A DNA stretch of 64,000 nt from Capronia americana (Eukaryota; Ascomycota; Eurotiomycetes; Chaetothyriales; Herpotrichiellaceae), in contig JADWQD010000003.1 in the NCBI GenBank assembly GCA_016110215.1, forward strand, positions 3,224,001 to 3,288,000. The letters are read 5' to 3'. The translations under genes were made by a program, and so were the position numbers. Below, one piece after another: positions 42,797 through 52,950 of the stretch. A model generated the notes under the pieces. That model did not search any database. It saw nothing but the letters and a program-made list of their open reading frames with translations, and was not told where the DNA came from. The stretch's first letter is position 1; each line of letters begins with the position of its first letter.

Positions 42797-45067
42797 GACT
42801 CGGGGATTTATTTTGTAGTTTGGAGAGATAGGACGGTGGGGGTGTCGGAAGGAGTGAGGTCTTGGAGTCCGCTCTGTCGACAACATGGTGGGCGTTTGTT
42901 AGAGGCAGTAAACGAGTGATGTCACCAATGAGGATCAGCACGACAAACGGCGGTTCGAGTCGCGAGTCAGGGCAAACACAGGAATGAAGGCGTGGGGTTG
43001 GAGTCGTGGAATTGAGAATGAAAGGAACAGGCAACGTACTGTGCTGGGAGTCTGGGACAAATATAAATCCAAGGGTGAGCAGGGTGACAATTGCCGTCAG
43101 GTTCGACAAAATTGCCCGTTGGGGTGGCGGTGAATCCGTCAAGTGAAGCACCGTCAAGAGACTCGAGAACGGCAGGAATCAACGACTTCGCACAAACGTG
43201 AATCTTGACCTCAGGGTGACTGTGGCCCGGCTCTTACCCCACACCCATCACACCCAGACCGGGCGCGGCTCGCGCGACGGCCGGGTAAATTGCCTGCGAT
43301 CTTCAATGCTTGACTTGCAGGGCTGAGAGATTAGCAAATCAGGTCAGATCATGGCACAGGTACCAAGATGGCGCCCACAGGGTCGGTGCATGGGCAAAAA
43401 CTTGACTCGAGATGAGCCTCAGAGTACAATGGAGGACTAGGGAGACCAAGAAGGAAGAGGCTTTGGAGAATTGGGTCCTGTGGGGAGGCAGCTGCCGAAA
43501 GTCGGCAACTGAGGAAAGAGCGAACGTCGGATGTGCAAACCCGACCATAGCCGAGCAGCCAGGTCAGGACTAAAAGGTCAAACTGGTGCATCGTCGCAGC
43601 CTTGCAGTCGCACAGGACAGAGTGGGCAAGTGTCCCCGAGGTTTTCGCCAGGTGGAGGACAGAATGAAGCGAGATAGGCGAGAGAGTGGCTATAATACGT
43701 CTGGTGTCATCCCATAGAATATGGCGCACACTGCGCTGCCTATGAGCCGAAGGCTACACGGACAGCTGCATATATCCCCGTTGACTCAGGGAAACACAGA
43801 TGAAGATGGTTGAAGAGGCTCAATTCCGGGAGTGAGGAGGTTCTGAAGAAAACTTTGGAGACGAAGCTTGGCAACTCTCGGCGGCATCAAACGTTGCAGC
43901 TGAGCAACGCAGCTCAATTCCCCATGCCTATTCCGGCCCAACAATAATCTTCGTCCTTACCAACAGACATGTAGGAGCGGAAGTCCTGCTTTGAATTCCT
44001 CAGAGTATATCTGTCAACATGCCATGATAAATGTCACAACCAGTCGACATCAGAGTAACATGACATCTATACCTGGAGCGCCGATGCTTCGCATCTTGTC
44101 CGGGCGGTATACATCATCATGGAAAAGGCCTGCTGAGTTCAGCTCTTCAAAGTGTGGGACCAGATCAAAAAAAGAAGCAAACTTACCACCGTCGAGAAAC
44201 TAGCCAAACAGGAGAGTCAATTGATGTCGCTCAAGATCCCGGCTTATAGTTGTGTGATCCTCACCATCTCCGACCAGGCAATGAGAATATCGATCGATAT
44301 GGAAAGCTGGCCACCCTTAGGACATGCTCTCACCGAAACGGGAACACCATCGCTTCCTCTTCCATTTTGCAGACAATGCGTTTAAATGTGGCCGGATCGA
44401 TCATATCTTACGGAATCCAACGGGTTAGATTTAGTGCGTGAACAAAGTCCTTCTTCATCTAAGCAGTCAAAATGAATTTGTCTATTTTTAATTCGCTGAT
44501 GCTTGGATGGTGGCGGCACGAGCAGATGTCAAACTTCAAGACGTTGTGGGAGAATGTTTAGTCCTCGAGGTAGACTCCCCCGGAAAGGGAGCGAAGCATA
44601 GACAGTAACTCCAGAACCTGCTGTTCATTCAGAACCCCTTCAAGACTTTTTCCGCCTTGTCCAACCGAGTCTCGCCTGAGCCCTGAGCCTTTCTGCACGG
44701 CAAGCACCACAGGTCATTTCGTCGTCGCTACGCTCTTATAGGTGATTTGATTACGAGTCATTGTTCATCTCAGGAAACACAGCACGGAGTAGTAGTCACG
44801 TAGTCTGTCTCGCCAAGCCGACCATTTGGCCCCTGGACTGGATCCTTGTCCTTACTCAGTACTCCTCTTGGCGTCCTTCTGGGGAAGCTGCGGGCTCCTC
44901 AAGGCTCGTCACTTGCCATTGAACAGCACTCCAGGCTGCGACTTCGACTTCAGCTCAGCATTACCTATTGTCCCGCCTTCAACAGCTTACTCCGTACAGT
45001 TATCTGTCGTCGCCATACACTGTACGCTTGATCTACATCCTTCAACTCGCCCACCCCTCCCTTTGCC
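42797..45067. other. Longest gene-free stretch of the window (2.3 kb)
   Basis: Lies between two divergent start codons (gluconokinase minus, VPS26 plus). Several frames of 60-130 residues exist on both strands (for example around 43349-43729 and 44826-45104) but are low in complexity and without family marks. Sequence before VPS26 is CT-rich. It could hold long 5' leaders or a noncoding RNA, which I cannot see from sequence. Confidence 0.5.
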
Positions 45068-46531
45068 ATGTCCGCCTTTTTCTTCTCCACACCCGTCGAC
45101 ATAGATATCGTCCTCGAGGATACCGATGATCGGCAGACGGTCGACGTCAAGCTTGACAAGAACAGACGCGAGAAGGCTCCTCTATATCTAGATGGAGAAT
45201 CGGTAAAAGGCGCAGTCACAATCAGACCGAAAGATGGGAAAAGGCTGGAGCATACTGGCATCAAGGTCCAGTTCATCGGACTGATCGGTATGTCATTCCG
45301 GGGCGCCTTGGTTATCGGCCGAGTATAATGCCTGACCTGGGTGTGCATAGAGATGTTCTTTGATCGCGGAAACCACTACGAGTTCCTGTCGTTGGGACAA
45401 GAACTCGCGGCACCCGGCGAGCTGCAGCACCCACAAACCTTTCCCTTCAATTTCAAGAACGTCGAGAAGCAGTACGAATCATACAACGGCATCAACGTCA
45501 AGTTACGCTACTTCGTCAGGGTCACGGTGTCGAGGAGGATGGCCGACGTGATTCGGGAAAAAGATATCTGGGTCTACTCTTATCGGATACCACCGGAGAC
45601 CAACAGTTCGATCAAGATGGACGTCGGTATCGAAGATTGCTTACACATCGAATTCGAATATTCAAAGAGTAAATACCACCTGAAGGACGTCATCGTGGGT
45701 AGGATATACTTCTTGCTGGTCCGGTTGAAGATCAAACACATGGAGCTCTCTATCATTCGGAGGGAGACGACAGGTGTTGCGCCTAATCAATATAATGAAA
45801 GCGAGACCTTGGTCAGGTTTGAGGTGTGTTCACCCCGTGATTTCCGCCTTCTCAGCGACGCTAACGCTTGTCCAGATCATGGATGGCTCGCCGTCAAGAG
45901 GTACGTTCGCACTTCCAATTTAGGCGCGGCGGTTCCAGGGCGCGCGCAATATCCAAACAACGCGCGGACCTCATCAAGTGTTCCAAAAGGTCCGTACCCA
46001 GATGCTGACGTGAACTCCAGGCGAGACCATCCCAATCAGACTTTTCCTCGGAGGCTTCGACCTCACGCCTACCTTTCGAGAGGTCAACAAGAAATATTCG
46101 ACCAGGTATTATCTCAGCTTGGTTCTTATCGACGAAGGTATGTCTGACCTCTGGTGTCCTTTTCTATCCCTTCCACAACAGAGTAGTGCGGAGGAGACTG
46201 CGGCTTCAGCCCTTCCTATTTGAAAATGCATTCTGTCCTCCCTCCATTTGGGGTTTGCATCGGCAATTGAAGCCCCCACGCTAGGCTTTTTGTCCGAGCG
46301 TGCCGACTACCCCAAGACTTACTCCTCAGTCTCACAAGAAGGATGAAAAACAAGCTCTAGGAAATAAACAGTCCCGACACTAACAACTTGCATACAGATG
46401 CACGTCGCTACTTCAAACAATCAGAGATCGTGCTCTATCGACAAGCACCAGAAACGGCTCTGCAACTAGCTATCGACCATCCCGGCATCGGCGGGAAGCT
46501 ACCTGCGATTACTCCGCCGACACCTGCCTGA
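45068..46531 (+). CDS. VPS26: Retromer subunit Vps26
   Basis: Arrestin-like subunit of the retromer coat that recycles cargo from endosome to Golgi. Five exons, 45068-45287, 45351-45823, 45876-45900, 46021-46137 and 46398-46531, give 322 residues. Motifs run in family order: FFFSTPVDIDIVLED, APLYLDGESVKGAV, HTGIKVQFIGLI|EMFFDRGNHYEF, NVKLRYFVRVTVSRR, DIWVYSYRIPPE, MDVGIEDCLHIEFEYSKSKYHLKDVIVGRIYF, IRRETTGVAPNQYNESETLVRFE|IMDGSPSRG|ETIPIRLFLGGFDLTPTF, KKYSTRYYLSLVLIDE|DARRYFKQSEIVLYRQ. Exon 3 is only 25 nt. The last intron is long for this genome (260 nt). Every junction is in phase with GT-AG ends. Confidence 0.95.
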
Positions 46532-47251
46532 TTCGGGCGCCTTGTCCGGGGAAAGATTCCTTTTGTGCATTGAAGAAGTGCCCGGACTACACCGTGCGCT
46601 TCAAATGCGTTCGAAGTCACCAAATCGGGCAATGACTCCCCTACGGAGCAGTCCGCAGAGTCATGGTCGAACGATCATGTCCAGAGCGCCGTTTCCGATC
46701 AACAATATCCAGAGCAGCTGTAGGTCAGACTCATAGGGTAGCTTGTCAAGTCGGGAAGTTGGGCCAGGTACACTGCACGCCTGTGTGGACTCGTGATACC
46801 ATTGGCCCTGGACACTTCAAAGGCACCTTGAAAGTAGGTGTTAGTTTTCAACGGGGGACGTCACGCCGTCAGCGAAGTTCCTGGTCGTGACGGTCAGCCA
46901 TGGACATTGGCTTGCATTGCCTTCTATATCCGAATAAGCCATGGATATGTGAGATAATGCGGCTACAGTAATGTACTCTGGGACAAAGATGTCTCGATGC
47001 ACGGGGTCGCTGGAACAATCAATTCAAACCTCTTGACGATTTCTTGAAGACCTTCCTTATTTTGTCACCGGCATCGAAATCGCGCTCTGGGCCTGATAGT
47101 GCCGCATGTCTACATACCGAACATGTCCCTCCGCATCTCGTCGTTGAGACCCTTGTTCAACATCTGCTCGGAACGCATGTTCGCTCGAGCAGATCCGATG
47201 CGGCCGCTTGCTACTTCAACGTACATTCACTGCTTCGCTTCCCTTTCTCTG
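46532..47251. other. Intergenic between convergent genes, no gene seen
   Basis: 720 bp between the VPS26 stop and the MON2 stop. Nothing recognised. Confidence 0.5.
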
Positions 47252-50200
47252 CTACTCCAAGCCAGCAAAGCCCCATCCTTCGGCAATCACTCTCTGCCAC
47301 CGCTCCAATGCCTCCCGGATGCCTTGCCCGGGCTCGTCTTCCTGCCACGCCCGCGCCCCTGGGCCCTTCAGTCTCGGTAGTCCGTGCCAGAATTTGTGCA
47401 CGCGGAGCATCATGCCGTAGAGGATGCGGAGATGCTCTTTGCCGTCATCTGACGGGCGTGGGATCCTCCGAGCGAGGGTGCTGCTGTGGGTTTCATCCTG
47501 GGCCTGCAGCGAAGACATCATGTTCGCCATCGCGGGCCCATTGCTCCGCAGGTCGACAAACTTGGACAGGATGACTTGGAGTTCGGCTTGTTGGGGCACT
47601 GGTGGGGGTGTGAGGCTCCTTAGTCGCTGGTCTGCCAGGAAGGTCTTGAGAGGATGGACTACGCGGAGGATCAAGTAAGGCGCAGCTGCAGATGCTAGCT
47701 TATGGGGCTGCTTGCCTCCACGCTTGAGTGCATTTTCTTGACCGTCTCCGCCGGACCTCTCGTGCTGCTGTTGCTCGACGAGCTCGAATAAAGCCCTCAG
47801 TGCCGCGTAGCAGATTTGCCTCCGCACAGCGAACACAGGCCGGTGAACGCTGCCGGGTCGCACACGCATCAGATCCTTCAAGGGCTCACTGCTCAGATCG
47901 TCAGGAATGTCATAGAACCAGGGTTTCGCAAGCAGAGACGCCTTGAATAGGACGATGGCGTATTGCTTGCAGGCGTCTTCTCTGACGGCCTCAATGTTCC
48001 GGAAGACCGGTACGATAGCCTTGTGCAACACTTCAAAGTGCTCGATGTCGAAGGTTTCGTCTTCGAGAATCTTTTCCACTTTGTGCTCAGGAGCAGGGGG
48101 GTTGGACAGCCCGCCAGGTTGAAGGATACTCACGGCTATGGAGATGATTTGTGGCGCCAAAGTCTCCAGCTGGGATAAATCCTTCGATGGCTTGCACTGG
48201 CTGACATGCTTCTGCAATGCTTCAAGCAGAACGGCCGCAATGACAGTCGTGCTTCGCCACAAAGGCACCTCGCCGTTCGTTGGAATTTTCGTGTATTTTG
48301 TGCTGATCACGGCGGAAAGGACCGGGCATGCATCATGCACAGCTACGGTTTGGATGAAGTTGTCCTCATCGGCACACTCCAGTATGAGATCTCGAAATTT
48401 GTCCATGCATGCAGCTGCGAAGGCAATAAATGATGGTCTTTGCACGGACTTGGACAGAGTGGATTTCTTTTGCTGGACCACGACTTGTCCGTTCTGTACA
48501 TTCAGGGTCAAGGTCACCAGCCTCAACAAGAATTCCGAATACTTCGACATGTCGTCATGGAGCAAAGTCTTCAAGATTGCTAGACAGTCACAGATCTCCT
48601 TCTGCTCGGGCGCCAGTGTCTTGACATCGCTCGTATATGGGGGATGAGTGCACCGCATGACTCCCCGCTCAATCGAGTCCATCAAGATCGAAGTTTGACC
48701 CTGTAGATATTTCGAGACTGCCCCTAAGCTGGTTTTGTAGGCCTCGACAAGAACGTGAGCATGTGAGCTAAAGGCTTGCTGGTTCGATGGCTCCTCACTT
48801 AGTCGACCATCCGATTGGGGTTCCAGTCGTATATCGGCGGGATGGTAAATTGCCCACAGATGCACAGCAGGCTGGACTAGCTCTTCACTGAAATTTCCAA
48901 GGACTCCTACTGCTGACACGACCTTTGATAGATTTGAGAAGGCCAGGGAAGACGCGGAAACAGAGTTGGTCTCGAGTATGCTTTTCAAGACGTCCATGAT
49001 ACGCAGCCAGGTACCCTTGAAGTCGTCATGCTGAGCGATGACACTGAGATTGTCACACACAAGCTGGATGCATCCATCTGTCAATTGGGCCGCTGACTGC
49101 ATCCACGATACCTGATCTGTCCTATTTGCAGCATATTGAAGGATGCAGTATCGAATGGTCTCAAACGGGCCAAGTCTGAGGCTGATAGCCCACGTGCTTG
49201 AGGTGAGGTGTTCGCTTGAAGCATCAAGCATCTTCAAGAGAACCCTGATCGCTGCATTCCGTACGTCTGCACGCTCATCTTTGCACAGTTCCACCAGTTC
49301 GAGCAGAATGTTGCTCCAAATGCCACCCGAAGGCAAGACAGGCTGAGACGAGAGTTCCTCAGCTTCGTCGTCCAGAGCTGGCATCGTTCTAATGTCTATG
49401 CTGTCGATTTTGGTCAACACATGCGATGCGAGACCCCACAGCACAGTAGTACTGGTAAGTGCCACGTTCAGGTCATAGTGCTGAGAGCCAAATTGGCGGA
49501 GTAGATGGGCAAGATTGGCTAGCGTTGTGGCATCAAGCCCTGCGAGGAAGTCAGATGCGATCAGCTGTACAGACCGGAAGGCAATGCGCAAGATCTGAGC
49601 TGTCTGTGCGTCCTTCTCAGCCTGCTCGATTGTAGCATTGCCCAGCTCTGGTTGACTCCGTCCTCTCTTCGAAAACGTGGCGGACAGGATTTCCAAGGCG
49701 ATAGGCCAACAATTGCTCAGAGATTCCCCGCTGTGACTGAGCATGCTTTCTAATGCGTCAAGTAGCCGCTTGTGGATCTCCAGCTCGACCGCGTCATGTT
49801 TTCCATCTCGAGTGTCTTCGAACGAGTCCAACTGCTGCAACAGGCATCGCAAACAGCGAAACCTGATGGCGTCTGCTTCTTCAGCTTCGAATCGCGAGTC
49901 GTCGAGCAGCTTCACCGTTTCCATGGAGATCAAGTCTAGGATGCTGGCTGCCTGTATTCGGTAATTTGCCGCAATCATAGTATCCTGAGACAGGCGGAGT
50001 AAACGACCTCCGATCAGTATCCACGAACATGCCTCATCTGTAGATGCGGCGAAGCGGTATAGGTTGATACGGGACAGGTCGCTGAGCTTGCTGAGGACAA
50101 ATCCGATCTCCAATTCAAGTGTCTTGGACTTCGTCCACAACCCAGACACGCTTCGGGTCGTCTGATGTCCCGGCCTGGGAGCACCTAGTCTGACGGGCGT

Positions 50201-52519
50201 AGTGGGCGAGGCAATCGTTTGCTCTAACGACTTTGAGTTGACATGCTCCCCATTCTGCCCGAGGAGACGAAGTAGGGCTTGTACGATCTCAGTGAACGAC
50301 TCTGCACCAAAACTCCTTGTGCTTTCCAACATTCTCTTCGTTGCTGCTTGGACAGCAGCAATTTCACTTGCAAGAGTAGTCTGCCCGTCATTGCCTAAAA
50401 TGCCAATCCTTGGACTCCCTGACTGCGAAGTCGCAGCTATCGTTGTCGGCATTGCAATCAGAGCTTCGACCGTCTGCATGGTTTCGATAAGAATGAACCA
50501 TGCGTCTCTCTCCAGAGTGGGCCCGAGTGCGATCCCCAGATTCAACAACGCCCGAAGGCAGAGTAGGTGCCGAATATTCAAGGGAGAGTTGTTGCCTTGG
50601 AATGTCGGAGTGGGAGGGGGTTCAGTTGGAGACTTTAATCCGCTGCTGACATCGCTGTGCTCAACACCCCCCACTCGACTACTCTTCGCATTCTGATAGC
50701 TTGCTATGATACTGCTGGCGTTGGTGGGGATGGAAGCCTTAGCCAACGTGGTCAGCAATGCGTCTCTCGGCGTGGACAGCTCGAGGACACCAGAGACTTG
50801 GGCTAACTTCTGCACAGATCGAATCAAGGCATGGTAGAATTCCGAATCCAGGGCAGAGTTGAGAAAGGTCGAGCAAGTCGCAAGCGCAGCAGGCCAGCAA
50901 GCCTCGATCATATCGGATGAGATTCGAATCTGAGCAGACAGCCGATGATTCGCTAATGTTAATGGATTGATGAGTCGCTGATATTTCTGAGACGAAGATA
51001 TCGGCCTTGTTGGCTTACGGGTAGGTTCGTCGTCGGTTCGATCTGTGGCAGAACTGTCTCTGCGGCCTATTTCCGAGTTCTCCCGTTGAGCAGCTCGACT
51101 CGGAACGCTCAAGGGCATGACAAACTTGGACAACCCGTCACACAATGAGGAAACACAGTCTAACACCAAAGTGTAGATATAAGTGCTGGGTATTCCAGGG
51201 GCTATGCCCTTGTCGGGTTGATCCATGAGAGGAACAGCTACCAGACTCCATTCAGCACTGATGCCAGTAGTGCTTGAGTCATTGGAGGCTACCGCTGTGA
51301 TGGCGCCACCAAGACCCTGTGCCTCAATCGACGCTGCTTCCTCGCTCTTGGGGTCGGTTGTCCGCTGAATGGGGACGGTTGACTGGCGTCCAAGGCCAAT
51401 CAGGGAGGGATCTTCTGCCCCGATGCGAACTAAGGCAGACATGACCTGACCAACGAGTTTGACTGGCTCCTTGCCACTGTCGAAGATGGCAAAGGTTTCT
51501 CGCAAGACGTTGAAGTCCGAGAAGAGACTGCGAAAGAACTCCAAGTAGAGACTCCGCCTCCATGGTGGATTTCCATCTTTCTCCAATGTGCCAACGAGGA
51601 GAGGGACAATCTCTGCCACTTCGTGTTGTAGGCTTTCGGCATGGCCTCGGAAGATCAACAGCAAGATCGAAAGCGCTCGGACTGTGACGCCAAAATTGTC
51701 CTTCCTGGCCAAGCTACGTGACAAGCCCCGGAGAAGATGTTCCGACCAATTTGTCTCGGTATCTCTTTCGGAATCGAGAAGGGAGTCATGGCTTGCTAGG
51801 ATTGTGTGCAGGGTTTCCAACAGAAAGGCAGAAGGCAGGTTCTCGATGTTCAGGAACCGGGGCTTTTGCTGATCAAGTAACAGACAAAAGTCTCCGAAGA
51901 GGGCGATTGCGTCGGCAGAGAATGCGCCTTGTTGATGACGGTCTGTGGGGAACGAACCCTCACTTTCACCTGAAGTCCTCGTCCTGTCTTTTCTCCCGCT
52001 ATTCTCAAACACAGTGGAGACAAGCTGTTGGAAAGTTGCTGCAGCCGTGTTGCTCACGGCAGCATTCTTGTTAGACTGGAGGACCGCACATAGCTCCAAG
52101 ATTCGCGCAAGGATCTCGCCTCGTATGTCGTCGGCGTAGAGTTGTAGTAGTGAAGGCAGAGTCTGCAGAACTTTGAGCTGCGGCTCATAGCCTGCTCCTA
52201 TCGCATCTTGGAAAGCATCAAGCACTTCAGGAAGTCTTGTCCGAGGGACAGCCTTGCTGGCTGTCAACCGCTGTAGACACGCGGTCCCAGTAGTTGCCAA
52301 TTTGGCATTCTTGGATCTACAGGCGAGAATAAAGGGCTCAACGAATTGAGGCTTGCGGCACAGATCGCCGGCCAGCTGAGTCTCGGACGTCACGGTTATC
52401 GCTCTGATGTCGCCGAGGGCTCGTTCGGCAGCCGCACGGACATCGTTGTACTTTCTCTTGGAGTCCGATATCAAACTCGTCAACTCAGACTGAAGAAATG
52501 CATGTGTCATCCCGGCCAC
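47252..52519 (-). CDS. MON2: Mon2/Ysl2, Arf-GEF-related endosome-Golgi trafficking protein
   Basis: Peripheral membrane scaffold, related to the large Arf exchange factors but without a Sec7 domain, that works with Dop1 in endosome-to-Golgi traffic. Intronless, 1755 residues, the usual length. The N-terminus has the DCB region (FLQSELTSLISDSKRKYNDVRAAAERAL, CRKPQFVEPFILACRSKNAKL) and the HUS region (FRSLFSDFNVLRETFAIFD). A long HEAT-like helical array follows, with GVTVRALSILLLIFRGH, IWSNILLELVELCKDERADVRNAAIRVLLKMLD and a C-terminal conserved tail. No Sec7 catalytic glutamate region is present, as expected. Low-complexity spacers around residues 180-205 and 620-640 are disordered. The large intronless frame contrasts with its intron-rich neighbours. 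Confidence 0.9.
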   Translation of the reverse strand: MAGMTHAFLQSELTSLISDSKRKYNDVRAAAERALGDIRAITVTSETQLAGDLCRKPQFVEPFILACRSKNAKLATTGTACLQRLTASKAVPRTRLPEVLDAFQDAIGAGYEPQLKVLQTLPSLLQLYADDIRGEILARILELCAVLQSNKNAAVSNTAAATFQQLVSTVFENSGRKDRTRTSGESEGSFPTDRHQQGAFSADAIALFGDFCLLLDQQKPRFLNIENLPSAFLLETLHTILASHDSLLDSERDTETNWSEHLLRGLSRSLARKDNFGVTVRALSILLLIFRGHAESLQHEVAEIVPLLVGTLEKDGNPPWRRSLYLEFFRSLFSDFNVLRETFAIFDSGKEPVKLVGQVMSALVRIGAEDPSLIGLGRQSTVPIQRTTDPKSEEAASIEAQGLGGAITAVASNDSSTTGISAEWSLVAVPLMDQPDKGIAPGIPSTYIYTLVLDCVSSLCDGLSKFVMPLSVPSRAAQRENSEIGRRDSSATDRTDDEPTRKPTRPISSSQKYQRLINPLTLANHRLSAQIRISSDMIEACWPAALATCSTFLNSALDSEFYHALIRSVQKLAQVSGVLELSTPRDALLTTLAKASIPTNASSIIASYQNAKSSRVGGVEHSDVSSGLKSPTEPPPTPTFQGNNSPLNIRHLLCLRALLNLGIALGPTLERDAWFILIETMQTVEALIAMPTTIAATSQSGSPRIGILGNDGQTTLASEIAAVQAATKRMLESTRSFGAESFTEIVQALLRLLGQNGEHVNSKSLEQTIASPTTPVRLGAPRPGHQTTRSVSGLWTKSKTLELEIGFVLSKLSDLSRINLYRFAASTDEACSWILIGGRLLRLSQDTMIAANYRIQAASILDLISMETVKLLDDSRFEAEEADAIRFRCLRCLLQQLDSFEDTRDGKHDAVELEIHKRLLDALESMLSHSGESLSNCWPIALEILSATFSKRGRSQPELGNATIEQAEKDAQTAQILRIAFRSVQLIASDFLAGLDATTLANLAHLLRQFGSQHYDLNVALTSTTVLWGLASHVLTKIDSIDIRTMPALDDEAEELSSQPVLPSGGIWSNILLELVELCKDERADVRNAAIRVLLKMLDASSEHLTSSTWAISLRLGPFETIRYCILQYAANRTDQVSWMQSAAQLTDGCIQLVCDNLSVIAQHDDFKGTWLRIMDVLKSILETNSVSASSLAFSNLSKVVSAVGVLGNFSEELVQPAVHLWAIYHPADIRLEPQSDGRLSEEPSNQQAFSSHAHVLVEAYKTSLGAVSKYLQGQTSILMDSIERGVMRCTHPPYTSDVKTLAPEQKEICDCLAILKTLLHDDMSKYSEFLLRLVTLTLNVQNGQVVVQQKKSTLSKSVQRPSFIAFAAACMDKFRDLILECADEDNFIQTVAVHDACPVLSAVISTKYTKIPTNGEVPLWRSTTVIAAVLLEALQKHVSQCKPSKDLSQLETLAPQIISIAVSILQPGGLSNPPAPEHKVEKILEDETFDIEHFEVLHKAIVPVFRNIEAVREDACKQYAIVLFKASLLAKPWFYDIPDDLSSEPLKDLMRVRPGSVHRPVFAVRRQICYAALRALFELVEQQQHERSGGDGQENALKRGGKQPHKLASAAAPYLILRVVHPLKTFLADQRLRSLTPPPVPQQAELQVILSKFVDLRSNGPAMANMMSSLQAQDETHSSTLARRIPRPSDDGKEHLRILYGMMLRVHKFWHGLPRLKGPGARAWQEDEPGQGIREALERWQRVIAEGWGFAGLE

Positions 52520-52950
52520 TTCGCCTCATCATGGCGGGAAGAAACCAGAAGGATGACGATGCCAATGCACTGGACGCGGGAATTGATAGTCGACCAAGAA
52601 GTACAATGCACACTTTGTTATTCAATTGCACGGGCAACTGGTTGGAATGGAAAGCGTGTCCTGTGTGAAGAGGGAGTAAGGCTGTACGGTGGGCTGTTTG
52701 CCCTCTGTGGCGTGTGCGTTTACGGCTGAGTGGTCCGCACGAGATCACCTCACCGTCGCCTTGGATGTCGGTGGAATACGAAGACAGACAGCTTCGTCTC
52801 CTTTTCCTCAGATCATAATGATGTCCGTCAGGCAGAGAAACTCAAACACAACTGCTACTTATTCCAGATCCGTTACAGTCCGTGGTCTCTTGAGTTTCGA
52901 CCCCAGAGAACAGCTGGAGTCGCCGCTTGAGTTCCGCAACTCGCGTCGCG
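52520..52950. other. Divergent promoter region of MON2 and the HET-domain gene
   Basis: 431 bp between opposing start codons. No TATA box or gene seen. Confidence 0.5.

Noticed and set aside
42930..42975. Possible tRNA B-box (GGTTCGAGTC) near 42953
   Set aside because: No matching A-box or cloverleaf arms around it. Similar hits near 22653 fall in coding sequence.
43349..43729. 126-codon minus-strand frame in the large gap before VPS26
   Set aside because: Low-complexity Leu/Ser composition, several overlapping frames on both strands, no motif.
46081..46137. Extra VPS26 intron starting at the GTATTA in ACCAGGTATTATC
   Set aside because: Reading through gives STRYYLSLVLIDE, the conserved family sequence, so this site is not used.
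50202..50696. 164-codon open frame antisense to MON2
   Set aside because: Opposite a well-supported coding exon; no features of its own.
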